A stretch of DNA of 64,000 nucleotides, taken from positions 1 to 64,000 of the forward strand of contig JBOHUD010000023.1 in the NCBI GenBank assembly GCA_050734155.1. Direction: 5' to 3'. Shown here piece after piece: positions 7,911-15,969 of this stretch. The notes under the pieces are model-generated. The model saw only the letters and a program-made list of their open reading frames with translations, was not told the origin of the DNA and ran no database searches. The first letter of the stretch is position 1. Every line of letters starts with the position of its first letter. The stretch comes from Aeolococcus sp050734155 (GTDB lineage Bacteria; Chloroflexota; Dormibacteria; Aeolococcales; Aeolococcaceae). A program made the position numbers and the translations under genes.

Positions 7911-9173
7911 TCACGGCAGAAGCAACCGATCGTCGAAGCTGGTGCGGGTCAGCGCGCGCCCCCCCTGAGGCGTGACCACCATGGTGTCCTCGAGGCGCAC
8001 ACCGGCGCCCCCGCGGACGCCGGGAACCCAGATCAGCGGCTCCACCGCGAAGGTCATGTTCTCCTGCAGCACCACGGTCTCGGCGCCGGGGAGGTCCTCG
8101 CCGATGTAGGGCGGCTCGTTGGAGCCCACCCCGATGCCGTGTCCGATGAACAGGCTGATGAAGCGGCCCGCAAGGCCGTGCTCCGCGGCCACCGACCGGA
8201 CTGCCCGGGCGACGTCATCGTTGGTGTTGCCCGGCTTCATCGTGGCCGTGGCCGCGACGAGCGCGTGGTGCACCGCGGTGTACACCTCCTGCTGACGCCG
8301 CTGCGGGTGACTGCCGCAGAAGACGGTGCGGCCCATGTCACTCCAGTACCCCGACCATCCGGCTCCGATGTCGATGAACACCATGTCGCCGTCGCGGATG
8401 ATCTTGTCCGACGGAATCCGATTGGGCGGCGCCATGTGCTCACCTGAGGCCACGAATGGGGTGTCGACATGGGCCTGCTCCCCTCCCAGCCTGAAGAGCG
8501 TGTGCATGGCCTCGGCGACCACGTCGGTCTCTCGCACCCCGGGGCGCACCGCATCGATGGCGCTCTGCGTCACCGCCTCGGCGATGGCCGCGACCTCCTC
8601 CATGAGCGCGATCTCCTCGGGGAACTTGATCAGCCTCGCCGCCTGCATGACAGCATCGCCGTCGCTGAGCTCGACGTCGGGCATCTGCTCGCGGATCGCC
8701 TGGACGAGGGCGAAGCCGCACTCGTCGACGCCCACCCTGCCCGCGCTGATGCCGAGACGCTCGAAGAGGGGCCGCAGCGTGCTCTCCACCATGCCGCGAA
8801 CCAGGCCGCGGGCCTCCATGATGGGCACGGCGTGGGCCTCCTCGATCCACGTCATCACCAGCCTGACGCGCTCGATCTCGCCACCCGAGCAGAGCAGGAT
8901 GGGATCGCGGTCGCGCACCAGCAGGCAGCCGTTGAGCACGGCGCTCTTGCCGGCAATGATCTGCGCGCGCAGGCCGGTCAGGTAGCGAACGTTCTCGTTC
9001 TTCCAGACCAGCAGCGCGTCGACCCCGGCGCTGTCCATCGCCTCGCGCGCCCGGCCGATCCGTTTGGAGCGCAGCACCGCGTGATCCGGGCGGTCCTCGT
9101 AGTCGACCCGAAATTGCCCATGCGCGTACTGGCCGAGATCAGCCCGCGGTTCGCTCACCGGCTGCACCCGCAC
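7911..9173 (-). CDS. M24-family metallopeptidase-fold protein (Xaa-Pro aminopeptidase-like)
   Basis: A 420-residue pita-bread-fold protein with a creatinase-type N-terminal domain and a C-terminal M24 domain. All five dinuclear-metal ligands are visible: Asp in VFIDIGAGW, Asp in YWSDMGRT, His in IGHGIGVGS, Glu in FAVEPLIW and Glu in RLEDTMVV. The family hydrolyses Xaa-Pro bonds, but paralogs in catabolic clusters cleave C-N bonds of small molecules (ectoine hydrolase, creatinase). The GTG at 9173 lies only ten bases from an IclR-type palindrome, so the true start could be further in. Confidence 0.85.
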   Translation of the reverse strand: MRVQPVSEPRADLGQYAHGQFRVDYEDRPDHAVLRSKRIGRAREAMDSAGVDALLVWKNENVRYLTGLRAQIIAGKSAVLNGCLLVRDRDPILLCSGGEIERVRLVMTWIEEAHAVPIMEARGLVRGMVESTLRPLFERLGISAGRVGVDECGFALVQAIREQMPDVELSDGDAVMQAARLIKFPEEIALMEEVAAIAEAVTQSAIDAVRPGVRETDVVAEAMHTLFRLGGEQAHVDTPFVASGEHMAPPNRIPSDKIIRDGDMVFIDIGAGWSGYWSDMGRTVFCGSHPQRRQQEVYTAVHHALVAATATMKPGNTNDDVARAVRSVAAEHGLAGRFISLFIGHGIGVGSNEPPYIGEDLPGAETVVLQENMTFAVEPLIWVPGVRGGAGVRLEDTMVVTPQGGRALTRTSFDDRLLLP

Positions 9174-9183
9174 GCCGCCCGCC

Positions 9184-9200
9184 GTTCCGCGTGACGGAAC
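9184..9200. promoter_or_regulatory. Candidate IclR operator upstream of the M24 gene
   Basis: A 17-bp palindrome GTTCC-GCGTGAC-GGAAC. Its arm length, spacing and core match the second palindrome at 14568-14584. Operators with TTCC/GGAA arms are common for IclR-family regulators, and an IclR gene lies at 10966-11739. Confidence 0.5.
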
Positions 9201-9298
9201 AGCATTCCACTCACGGGCACAGTATCGTGATTCCGCTGAGGACCGTCAACCCGCGCGCTGGCCGGAACCGCAAGCCCGTCCGCAGTGCTCAGGGACGC

Positions 9299-9706
9299 TC
9301 AGGCCCTGTCGCCACCCCGCACGGGGCGCTCGAGATTGACCACCACCGCCTCCTGGGTGCTGCGCGCCACGATCATCTCGACCGCGATGTCGGCGCTCCC
9401 GTTCTCCTCCCAGTGCGGGACTCCGGGCGGCACGAACACGAAGTCACCGGCGCGCGCCTCGCGCACATCGTCGGGATCGTCGCCGACCCACCAACGCCCC
9501 ACCCCGCTGAGAATGTACAGCGCGGTCTCGGAGTCGCCGTGGTGGTGCCAGGCGGTGCGTCCACCCGGGGGCAGGACGGACAGCCCCATCCAGAGGCTCT
9601 CGCTCCCCACCAGGCGGGCGGAGATGGCCTCGAGACGGCGCAGCCCCGGGGTCTGCGGGGTGCCGTCGTCGAGATCGTCGCCGCGGCGGATGGTCACCTC
9701 TGCCAC
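9299..9706 (-). CDS. Cupin-domain protein
   Basis: A 135-residue single-cupin protein. Motif 1 is TAWHHHGDSETALYILSG and motif 2 is GDFVFVPPGVPHWEEN, so the His-rich metal site is complete. The WWVGD segment is typical of the subgroup found beside aromatic-compound degradation genes. The ATG overlaps the end of the upstream FAD monooxygenase gene by 13 bp, implying coupling and a linked role, possibly as a ring-cleavage or isomerising enzyme. The function is not proven. Confidence 0.87.
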   Translation of the reverse strand: MAEVTIRRGDDLDDGTPQTPGLRRLEAISARLVGSESLWMGLSVLPPGGRTAWHHHGDSETALYILSGVGRWWVGDDPDDVREARAGDFVFVPPGVPHWEENGSADIAVEMIVARSTQEAVVVNLERPVRGGDRA

Positions 9707-10965
9707 GTTGTCGTCTCCTGGATGCCCTCTGCAATCGATACGGTGCCGCCGGGCGGTGCCGCCGTAACCTCCCCCGCCACATCAAAACAGGAATCACCGG
9801 GCACGCGCAGCCCGAACAGCAGCGCGGCGTCGCCGCCCTGCCACTCTCCGCGAAGCTGCGCCTCGCCGAGCTCACGCGAGCGGCGCACCAGGCTGCGGCC
9901 GAGCTCGAGCTGACCCGGTTGCCAGCGGCGCAGCGCCGCGCTGATGTCGTCGGCATCGGCGAGCTCTGCCGCCAGCGCCCAACCGTCGGCGGCCGCCTTG
10001 GCGGTGCCCGCCGCCGCGTGGGGCCGGGCCACGAAGGCGGCGTCGCCGACCAGGGCGACCCGGCCGAACGCCATCTGCGGCACCTCCACGTCCACCACCC
10101 GCTGGATGAATGGCTGGGGGGTGCTCAGCACCAGCTCGGCGAGGTCATCCGCGAGCAGGGTGGACGCCGCCGCGCGCAGCTCGCCGGCGACTCCGGCGCC
10201 GACCGCTCCGGGAGGCACGGAGAGAGCGTGCTCCACGCCGTGGGCGTCGGTCATCGCCCTGGCGAGCGCGGAACCGTCGCGGACGCGCCGGTACCAGACC
10301 CAGTTGAGCGAGGCGTCACCGGCAGAGCCCCCGGACGCCGGGATCGGGTAGGCGAGCGTGTGCCCGGAGTCGAGCAGCTGGTAGGTGATGTGGTTGCCGA
10401 GAGACGCGCGCAGGCGAGAACCGAGCGCGGCGACGGGCACGATGCCGCGCCAGCCGATGTAGCCGGCGTCCGCCGGCTCGACGCCGGGGAGGAGAAGGCG
10501 CCGCGCGGTCGAGGAGATCCCGTCGGCGCACACGAGCAGGTCGCAGCGCTCCTCGACACCGCCCTCCAGGCTCACCGTCACCTGATCGTCCTCGACGCTG
10601 ATGTCCGCCAGCGCCTGTGAGAAGCGCATCGCCCGCCGCGGCAGTCTCTCCAGCAGTCGCGCGTGAAGCGCGTGCCACGACGTGAAGCGGTAGCCGACCG
10701 GCCCCTCGTGGATGATCCCGCCCGCGCGGTCCAGGTAGCGAAGCTTGCCGCTGGGGATGCTCACGTCGTCGAGGGTGGCGACACCGCGGTCGAGCAGGTA
10801 GCGGAGCGACTCGGGGTGGGCGACGATGCCGGCGCCGCGGTCGGAGAGCTGTGCGGAGCGTTCGTGGACGGTCACCGAATAGCCCACCTCGTCGAGCAGC
10901 AGCGCGCTGGTGAGGCCGCCCAGCGATCCACCGATCACCACCGCCCGACGCTTCGCGGAGGCCAC
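9694..10965 (-). CDS. FAD-dependent aromatic hydroxylase, 2,6-dihydroxypyridine 3-monooxygenase-like
   Basis: A 423-residue group A flavoprotein hydroxylase. The FAD dinucleotide-binding motif is VVIGGSLGGL (residues 9-18), followed by the DG-type motif (LLVCADGISST) and the GDAAFVARPHAAAGTAKAA motif that holds the flavin. The order RGAGIVAHPESLRYLL, IPSGKLRYLD, RPHAAAGTAKAAADG and a C-terminal FGLRVPGDS-like region resembles the Arthrobacter dihydroxypyridine hydroxylase family more than salicylate hydroxylase. It would hydroxylate a phenolic or hydroxypyridine ring using NAD(P)H and O2. The gene directly abuts the iclR stop. Confidence 0.82.
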   Translation of the reverse strand: MASAKRRAVVIGGSLGGLTSALLLDEVGYSVTVHERSAQLSDRGAGIVAHPESLRYLLDRGVATLDDVSIPSGKLRYLDRAGGIIHEGPVGYRFTSWHALHARLLERLPRRAMRFSQALADISVEDDQVTVSLEGGVEERCDLLVCADGISSTARRLLLPGVEPADAGYIGWRGIVPVAALGSRLRASLGNHITYQLLDSGHTLAYPIPASGGSAGDASLNWVWYRRVRDGSALARAMTDAHGVEHALSVPPGAVGAGVAGELRAAASTLLADDLAELVLSTPQPFIQRVVDVEVPQMAFGRVALVGDAAFVARPHAAAGTAKAAADGWALAAELADADDISAALRRWQPGQLELGRSLVRRSRELGEAQLRGEWQGGDAALLFGLRVPGDSCFDVAGEVTAAPPGGTVSIAEGIQETTTWQR

Positions 10966-11739
10966 CTACCTCACCGCCGCGAGGCTGTGGTCCTCCACGA
11001 ATCCGAGCTGGCGCGACAGCTCGCGTGCCGCCGACACCACCACGGGGATCAGCTCGGCGAGCCGCTCGCCCTGGATGCGGGTTCGGGGCCCGGCGATTCC
11101 CAGCGCCGCGGTGACCCTACCGGTCTGATCATGGACGGGGGCGGAGATGCAATGCAGCCCCTCGGAATACTCCTCGAGGTCGAGGGCGTAGCCCTGCGTC
11201 CGAACGATCGCGAGCTCGGCGTCGAAGCGCTCCAGCGAGGTGATGGTGTGCGTCGTGAACGCCGTCATGGAGTGGGCGCGCACCTCAGCGACCAGCTCGG
11301 ACGGCGCCCAGGCGATGAGCACCTTGCCGATGCTGGTGGCGTGGCAGGGTGCCCGCCCCCCGACGCGCGAGGACATGCTGATGTTCGCCGGTCCGTCGAT
11401 CTTGTAGACGTAGACGGCCTCGAAGCCGGAGAGGACGGCGAGGTGACAGGTCTCGCCGGTGGCGCGCGACAGCTCCTCGAGCTGCGGCTGCGCGGCCCCG
11501 TGCAGACCGCGCTCGTGGATGGCCGCCGAGCCGAGCTCGAAGAGCCGGATGCCCAGCGTGTAGCGACGCGTCTCCGGGTCGCGGTCGACGAAGCCGTGCG
11601 CGATCAGGGTGGTGAGCAGGCGATGCACCGAGCTCTTGGGGAGAGCCACCCTGTCCGCCAGGTCGCCGAGGCTCACGTCGCGCTCGCGGGCCCCGAACGA
11701 CTCGAGGATGCGCAGCAGGCGGTCGGCGGACTCAACCAT
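10966..11739 (-). CDS. IclR-family transcriptional regulator
   Basis: A 257-residue regulator. The N-terminal winged helix is seen as LLRILESFGARERDVSLGDLA then LPKSSVHRLLTTLIAHGFV; the effector-binding domain follows, with the conserved APCHATSIGKVLIAWAP stretch and the C-terminal VTAALGIAGPRTRI strand. The ATG at 11739 was preferred to an upstream TTG. It is embedded between the amidohydrolase and the hydroxylase, so it likely controls this catabolic operon, and two matching palindromes (9184, 14568) are candidate targets. Confidence 0.93.
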   Translation of the reverse strand: MVESADRLLRILESFGARERDVSLGDLADRVALPKSSVHRLLTTLIAHGFVDRDPETRRYTLGIRLFELGSAAIHERGLHGAAQPQLEELSRATGETCHLAVLSGFEAVYVYKIDGPANISMSSRVGGRAPCHATSIGKVLIAWAPSELVAEVRAHSMTAFTTHTITSLERFDAELAIVRTQGYALDLEEYSEGLHCISAPVHDQTGRVTAALGIAGPRTRIQGERLAELIPVVVSAARELSRQLGFVEDHSLAAVR

Positions 11740-11786
11740 CGCTGCCAACCATACAGGCGCTCACAATTCCCGACGATCGCGACCGG

Positions 11787-12767
11787 TCAGCGTGCCGGGA
11801 CCCGCTCGACCAGCCGGTAGACGCGGGCGATGTTCTCCTCGGCGACCACCCGCACCGTCTCCTCGTCGGCGACCTCGCGCAGCATGGTCATGGGCTGCGG
11901 CGTGGACATGTCGAACGGCGAGTCGGTTCCCATCACGACGTTGTCCCGGCCCACCCTCGAGATCAGGTGACGCAGCGTCTCTGCGTCATGGGTGAGGCTG
12001 TCGACGACGACCTGCCCGAAGAACGACCAGGGATCCCGGGGCGCATCCTTCAGCTCGGCTCGCACGGTGGTGGCGTGCCTGAGCCGTCCCGCCTGGAACG
12101 GGAAGTAGCCGCCACCGTGGACCAGCACGACGCTGACGGCAGGGTGACGGCTGAGCACGCCCGAGGCGATCAGCCGCTCGATCGCGACTGTGGTCTCGAG
12201 CTGGTTGCCGATGACGTTCTGGAAGTAGTAGGGCTGCAGCCCGCAATGCGCCTCATTGAACGCGGGATGGAGAAGCACCGGCGTGTGGAGACGTTCGGCC
12301 GCCGCCCAGAATGGCTCGTACGCCTCCTCGTCGAGGCGGCGTCCGGCGATGCAGGTCCCCACCTCGACCCCGATCGCTCCCCACCCGACAGCCTCCTCGA
12401 GCGCGGCGACGACCCGTTCCGGCGCCGCCATGGGCAGGGTCGCCATCCAGCGCAGGCGATCGGGCTGGGCGGCCGCGAAGTCGCGCAGCCCTCCGTTGGT
12501 GGTGCGCGCAATCCTCTCGCCGAGGTCGGCATCGAGGTCGTAGAAGAACAGGGGCGGAGCCGTGCTGAGCACCGCACCCTCCAGACCCATGGCCTCGAGC
12601 TGGGCGATCTTGGCGTCCGGCTCGTAGAAGCCGGGATCGAGCCAGAACATGCCGTGGTTGCCGCCGGTGAACTCGGTGTCGGTCACGGTGGCCCCGTAGG
12701 CGCGGTCGGTGCGCAGCACCTCGAGCGAGGCCCTGGGAAGGACGTGGTTGTGGATGTCGAGCTTCAT
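11787..12767 (-). CDS. Amidohydrolase-2 family protein (ACMSD / resorcylate decarboxylase-like)
   Basis: A 326-residue TIM-barrel amidohydrolase. The N-terminal metal motif is DIHNH, a barrel histidine follows in PVLLHPAFNEAHCG, another in VLVHGGGYFPFQ, and the late aspartate lies in MGTDSPFDM. This is the alpha-amino-beta-carboxymuconate-semialdehyde decarboxylase family, whose members non-oxidatively decarboxylate or hydrolyse aromatic and ring-cleavage acids. The gene lies between the SDR and iclR genes in one minus-strand run. A role downstream of ring opening is plausible but unproven. Confidence 0.87.
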   Translation of the reverse strand: MKLDIHNHVLPRASLEVLRTDRAYGATVTDTEFTGGNHGMFWLDPGFYEPDAKIAQLEAMGLEGAVLSTAPPLFFYDLDADLGERIARTTNGGLRDFAAAQPDRLRWMATLPMAAPERVVAALEEAVGWGAIGVEVGTCIAGRRLDEEAYEPFWAAAERLHTPVLLHPAFNEAHCGLQPYYFQNVIGNQLETTVAIERLIASGVLSRHPAVSVVLVHGGGYFPFQAGRLRHATTVRAELKDAPRDPWSFFGQVVVDSLTHDAETLRHLISRVGRDNVVMGTDSPFDMSTPQPMTMLREVADEETVRVVAEENIARVYRLVERVPAR

Positions 12768-12783
12768 GGTGGATCTCCCCTGG

Positions 12784-13572
12784 TTATCGCATCACCCGGC
12801 CGCCGGCGACATCGATGGTGATGCCGGTCAGCCAGGAGGCGGAGTCGGAGGCGAGGAAGAGGGCCGCCATGGCGGAATCGTCAGGCAGCCCGATGCGCTT
12901 CATGGTGGACAGCTGGGTCATCTGTTCGATCCGTTCGTCGGTCATGATCGAGGACACGCGCTCGGTCAGGGTCGTCGCCGGAGCGATGCAGTTGACGCGC
13001 ACTCCGCTGGCGCCGACCTCCATGGCGACGTGCCGTGTGAACTGCACGATGCCGGCCTTGGCAGCCGCGTACGATGCGGTCAGGGTGACGTCGAGGTTCC
13101 GGGCCGCGTTCGACGAGATGGTCACGATCGCGCCGCGACCGCGCTCGATCATCCCGGGAAGAAAGGACTTGCAGGCGAAGAAGGTGGCGGTGAGGTTGGA
13201 GTCGATGACATACCGCCAGTCAGCCTCGCTGATCTCCGCGACGGGGGTCATCCTGGCGAATCCACCGGCGAACGGCATGAGGATGTCGGCTGGCCCCAGC
13301 TCCCGCTCCACCCGCTGTCGCATGTCCTCCACGGCGGCGTAGTCCATGGCGTCGACGCTGACGCCGATGGCGCGGCCGCCGGCGGCGTTCAGCGATGCCA
13401 CCGTCTGGTCGATGCCGGACTGGTCGCGGGCCACCACCGCCACCCTGACGCCGTTGCCGGCAAGCGCGCGGCACGTGGCCGCGCCGATCCCCTTCGAGCC
13501 GCCGGTCACCACCGCCACGCGGCCCGCCAGGTCGGGGTAGATCGGCTGGGTGCTGCGCACGGCCTCAGCCAC
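12784..13572 (-). CDS. Short-chain dehydrogenase/reductase
   Basis: A 262-residue classical SDR. The cofactor motif is VVTGGSKGIGAA, the active site shows the Ser in TISSNAARN and the YxxxK motif in SYAAAKAG, and the C-terminus ends with the usual TGITIDVAGGRVM. The GTG at 13572 overlaps the hydroxyacid dehydrogenase stop; another GTG four codons later is also possible. It is expected to interconvert an alcohol and a ketone in the pathway. Confidence 0.92.
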   Translation of the reverse strand: MAEAVRSTQPIYPDLAGRVAVVTGGSKGIGAATCRALAGNGVRVAVVARDQSGIDQTVASLNAAGGRAIGVSVDAMDYAAVEDMRQRVERELGPADILMPFAGGFARMTPVAEISEADWRYVIDSNLTATFFACKSFLPGMIERGRGAIVTISSNAARNLDVTLTASYAAAKAGIVQFTRHVAMEVGASGVRVNCIAPATTLTERVSSIMTDERIEQMTQLSTMKRIGLPDDSAMAALFLASDSASWLTGITIDVAGGRVMR

Positions 13573-14557
13573 CGGGGCGCACCCTGGTGAGCACCTCGGG
13601 ATTGACCGGGCAGCGCGGCGGCTCCCCACGCAGGCGCCTGGCCACCTCCTCCGCCACGCGCCTCTGCAGCTCGTCCTGGGCCTCAGCGGAATAGAAGGAC
13701 GCGTGCGGGGTCACCAGCGCCAGCGGATGGCGGCGCAGAGGATGATCCACGGGCAGCGGTTCGGGCTCGGTCACGTCCAGCGCGATCCCGCCGAGGCGCC
13801 CCTCATCGAGCGCCTCGATCACCGCTTGGAGGTCGACGAGCCCGCCCCGCGCGGTGTTGACGATCACCGGCGCCCGGCGCATCCCGGCGATGCTGGCGGT
13901 GCCGATGACGTGGCGATTCCCGGCGGTCAGCGGTGCATGGAGGCTGATGAAGTCGGCGTCGGCCACGGCCGCCTCGACGCTGTCGACCCGGGTGACCCCG
14001 CCCAGGTCCCCCGGGGGGGCGAAGGGGTCGTAGGCGACCACCTCGAGCCCGAAGGCGAGCGCCCGCGCCGCGACCCGCCCCCCGATGCGCCCGACCCCGA
14101 TGAGCGCGAGGCGGCGGCCGGCGAGCCTGTGCACCCCGGAGCCGGGGACCCTCCACTCGCCTCGACGCACCTCGCGGTCCATGTGGGCGATGCGGCGGGC
14201 CATGGAGAGCAACAGGGCCATGGTGTGGTCGGCGACCTCGTCGAGGCAGTAGTCGGGCACGTTGGTGACCACCATGCCGAGTCGGGTCGCCGTGGCCACG
14301 GGGATGTTGTCGTAGCCGATCCCGTAGCGCGCCACCACCGTGCAGGTGGGCGCTGCCGCCTCGAGCACGGCGTCGCTGATGGGCGCGTAGCAGACGATCA
14401 TGCCGGCGACGCCGCCGGCGAGGCCCACCAGGGTGGCCTCGTCAGCGGATGGGGCCTCGACCACCTCCACGCCGAGCGGCTCGAGAACGCCTCGCTCGAT
14501 TGTGGTTCCACCGAAAACCTGGTCGGTGATGAGGACCCGGTCAGCGGCAGCGGTCAT
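13565..14557 (-). CDS. D-2-hydroxyacid dehydrogenase family protein
   Basis: A 330-residue member of the D-isomer-specific 2-hydroxyacid dehydrogenases (phosphoglycerate/glyoxylate reductase type). The NAD motif is GVGRIGGRVAARAL; the catalytic Arg, Glu and His lie in NTARGGLVD, VTEPEPLP and VTPHASFYS. The ATG at 14557 has GGAG seven bases upstream. An alternative ATG at 14569 overlaps the palindromic operator and is less likely. This gene heads the SDR-amidohydrolase-iclR-hydroxylase-cupin run. Confidence 0.92.
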   Translation of the reverse strand: MTAAADRVLITDQVFGGTTIERGVLEPLGVEVVEAPSADEATLVGLAGGVAGMIVCYAPISDAVLEAAAPTCTVVARYGIGYDNIPVATATRLGMVVTNVPDYCLDEVADHTMALLLSMARRIAHMDREVRRGEWRVPGSGVHRLAGRRLALIGVGRIGGRVAARALAFGLEVVAYDPFAPPGDLGGVTRVDSVEAAVADADFISLHAPLTAGNRHVIGTASIAGMRRAPVIVNTARGGLVDLQAVIEALDEGRLGGIALDVTEPEPLPVDHPLRRHPLALVTPHASFYSAEAQDELQRRVAEEVARRLRGEPPRCPVNPEVLTRVRPGG

Positions 14558-14567
14558 ACTCTGCTCC

Positions 14568-14584
14568 ATTCCGCTTTGTGGAAT
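14568..14584. promoter_or_regulatory. Candidate IclR operator between the hydroxyacid dehydrogenase and TauE genes
   Basis: A 17-bp palindrome ATTCC-GCTTTGT-GGAAT. It has the same 5-7-5 geometry as the site at 9184-9200. It lies in the divergent promoter region 10 bp from the hydroxyacid dehydrogenase start. Confidence 0.55.
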
Positions 14585-14616
14585 CAAATTCCTGCACGCG
14601 CAATGCAGACTGGGGA

Positions 14617-15453
14617 GTGTATGACAACAGCGTCCGGCACCGGCGACCGGTCCCCGTCCCGCGCTCGCCACCGGCCGCCGCCCCGACCAGCGCTCACGCC
14701 GGCTTCGTGAGCGGCTGGGCCGTCCTCGCCGTCCTGGCCGCCGGCTTCGTGGCCGGGACCATGAACGCAGTCGTCGGATCCGGTTCGCTGCTCACCTTCC
14801 CGGTGCTCCTCTCGCTGGGGTTCGCCCCGGTCGTCGCCAATGTCACCAACACCATGGGGCTCGCGTTCGGCAACGTCAGCGGGGTGGTCGGCTACCGGCG
14901 CGAGCTGAGAGGCCAGGGGTCGCGGATGCTCGCGCTGGCACTGCCGGCGCTGATCGGCGCGATCGTCGGGGCGGTCCTGCTGCTGACCCTTCCCCAGGGT
15001 GCCTTCAGGATCGTGGTGGCGCCGCTGATCGTGATCGCGGTGGTGCTGGTGATCGCCCAACCCTGGCTGACCGCGCACATCGCCCAGCGCGGCGAGAGCC
15101 ACGGGATGGGCGTGCTGCTGCCCGTCGGGGTCTTCGCAACCGCGGTGTACGGAGGCTATTTCGGCGCCGCCCAGGGGGTGATCCTGATCAGCATGTTCGC
15201 AATCCTGCTCACCGATTCTCTGCAGCGGCTCAACGCGCTGAAGAACGTGGTGGCCATGATCGTCAACGGGGCGGCGGCGATCCTGTTCGCGGTGGTCGCG
15301 CACGTCGCCTGGGAACCGGCGCTGCTCATCGCCGCCTCCAGCGTCGTCGGGGGCCAGGCCGGAGCGTCCGCGGGGCGCCGGCTCTCACCGGTGGTGCTGC
15401 GCGGGCTGCTGGTCCTGGCCGGCCTGGTCGCCGTGGTCAAGCTGCTGATCTGA
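14617..15453 (+). CDS. TauE/SafE-family membrane transporter
   Basis: A roughly 278-residue membrane protein with seven or eight hydrophobic segments. Family hallmarks are FVAGTMNAVVGSGSLLTFPV and the internal repeat VYGGYFGAAQGVILI. TauE/SafE proteins export sulfite, sulfoacetate or other organic anions. The start is uncertain: GTG at 14617 is given, but the first membrane segment begins at about 14707, where another GTG would give the more usual length of about 248 residues. It is divergent from the hydroxyacid dehydrogenase gene and shares its operator region. Confidence 0.85.
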   Translation: MYDNSVRHRRPVPVPRSPPAAAPTSAHAGFVSGWAVLAVLAAGFVAGTMNAVVGSGSLLTFPVLLSLGFAPVVANVTNTMGLAFGNVSGVVGYRRELRGQGSRMLALALPALIGAIVGAVLLLTLPQGAFRIVVAPLIVIAVVLVIAQPWLTAHIAQRGESHGMGVLLPVGVFATAVYGGYFGAAQGVILISMFAILLTDSLQRLNALKNVVAMIVNGAAAILFAVVAHVAWEPALLIAASSVVGGQAGASAGRRLSPVVLRGLLVLAGLVAVVKLLI

Positions 15454-15860
15454 GGCCAGGCCGATGGCCCGCACGCCCGCCAGGGCGCAGGCGAGGTCCT
15501 GCTCGCCGCTGGCGCCGCTCACCCCGACCGCGCCCACCACGCGGCCCTGGTCGCGGAGGATGACCGAGCCGGCCCCGGGATCAGCGGCACCCTGGTGAGC
15601 CGGCCGACCGCCTCGAAGAACGCGGGCCGCTCTTCCTGGAGTGAGGCGAGCGACGCCCCGTCCCGATACCACACGGCGGCGCCCAGGGCCTTGGCCTCGG
15701 CGATCTGCGGGCTCAGGGCGAAGGCGCCGTCCATGCGGCCGAGGGCGACGAGGTGGCCCCCCTCATCGACGACCGCAACGGTGGCGCGTATCCCTGACCG
15801 GTTGGCGTGCTCGTGGGCGGCGGCGATGAGGGCCTGGGCCTGTTGCAGGGACACGGGCAT
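15385..15860 (-). pseudogene. GlcG/HbpS-type haem-binding-like protein, frameshifted
   Basis: The N-terminal two thirds read in one frame (QQAQALIAAAHEHANRSGI, then VAVVDEGGHLVALGRMDGA) and match the GlcG/HbpS family. The conserved ending (IPGAGSVILRDQGRVVGAVG, then GASGEQDLACALAGV) continues in another frame. The change of frame falls at a GGGG run near 15577-15583, so one extra G explains it. It may be a real null allele or a base-calling error. The start at 15860 has AAGGAG at ideal spacing. The gene follows the dikinase gene on the same strand and its 3' end runs about 69 bp into the convergent TauE gene. Confidence 0.7.
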
Positions 15861-15969
15861 CCGACTCTCCTTCACGGCTGGGCGATCGTGGGTGCGCTGG
15901 CCGGCTGTTCACGATGGCGCGGGCGAGATCATGACCCCTCGCGGCGCCGGCGTCGCGGGCGGGGTCCGA

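Noticed and set aside
14621..14710. An ATG at 14621 opening a basic 29-codon peptide ahead of the TauE gene
   Set aside because: The composition is arginine/proline-rich shadow coding and the frame does not join the transporter.
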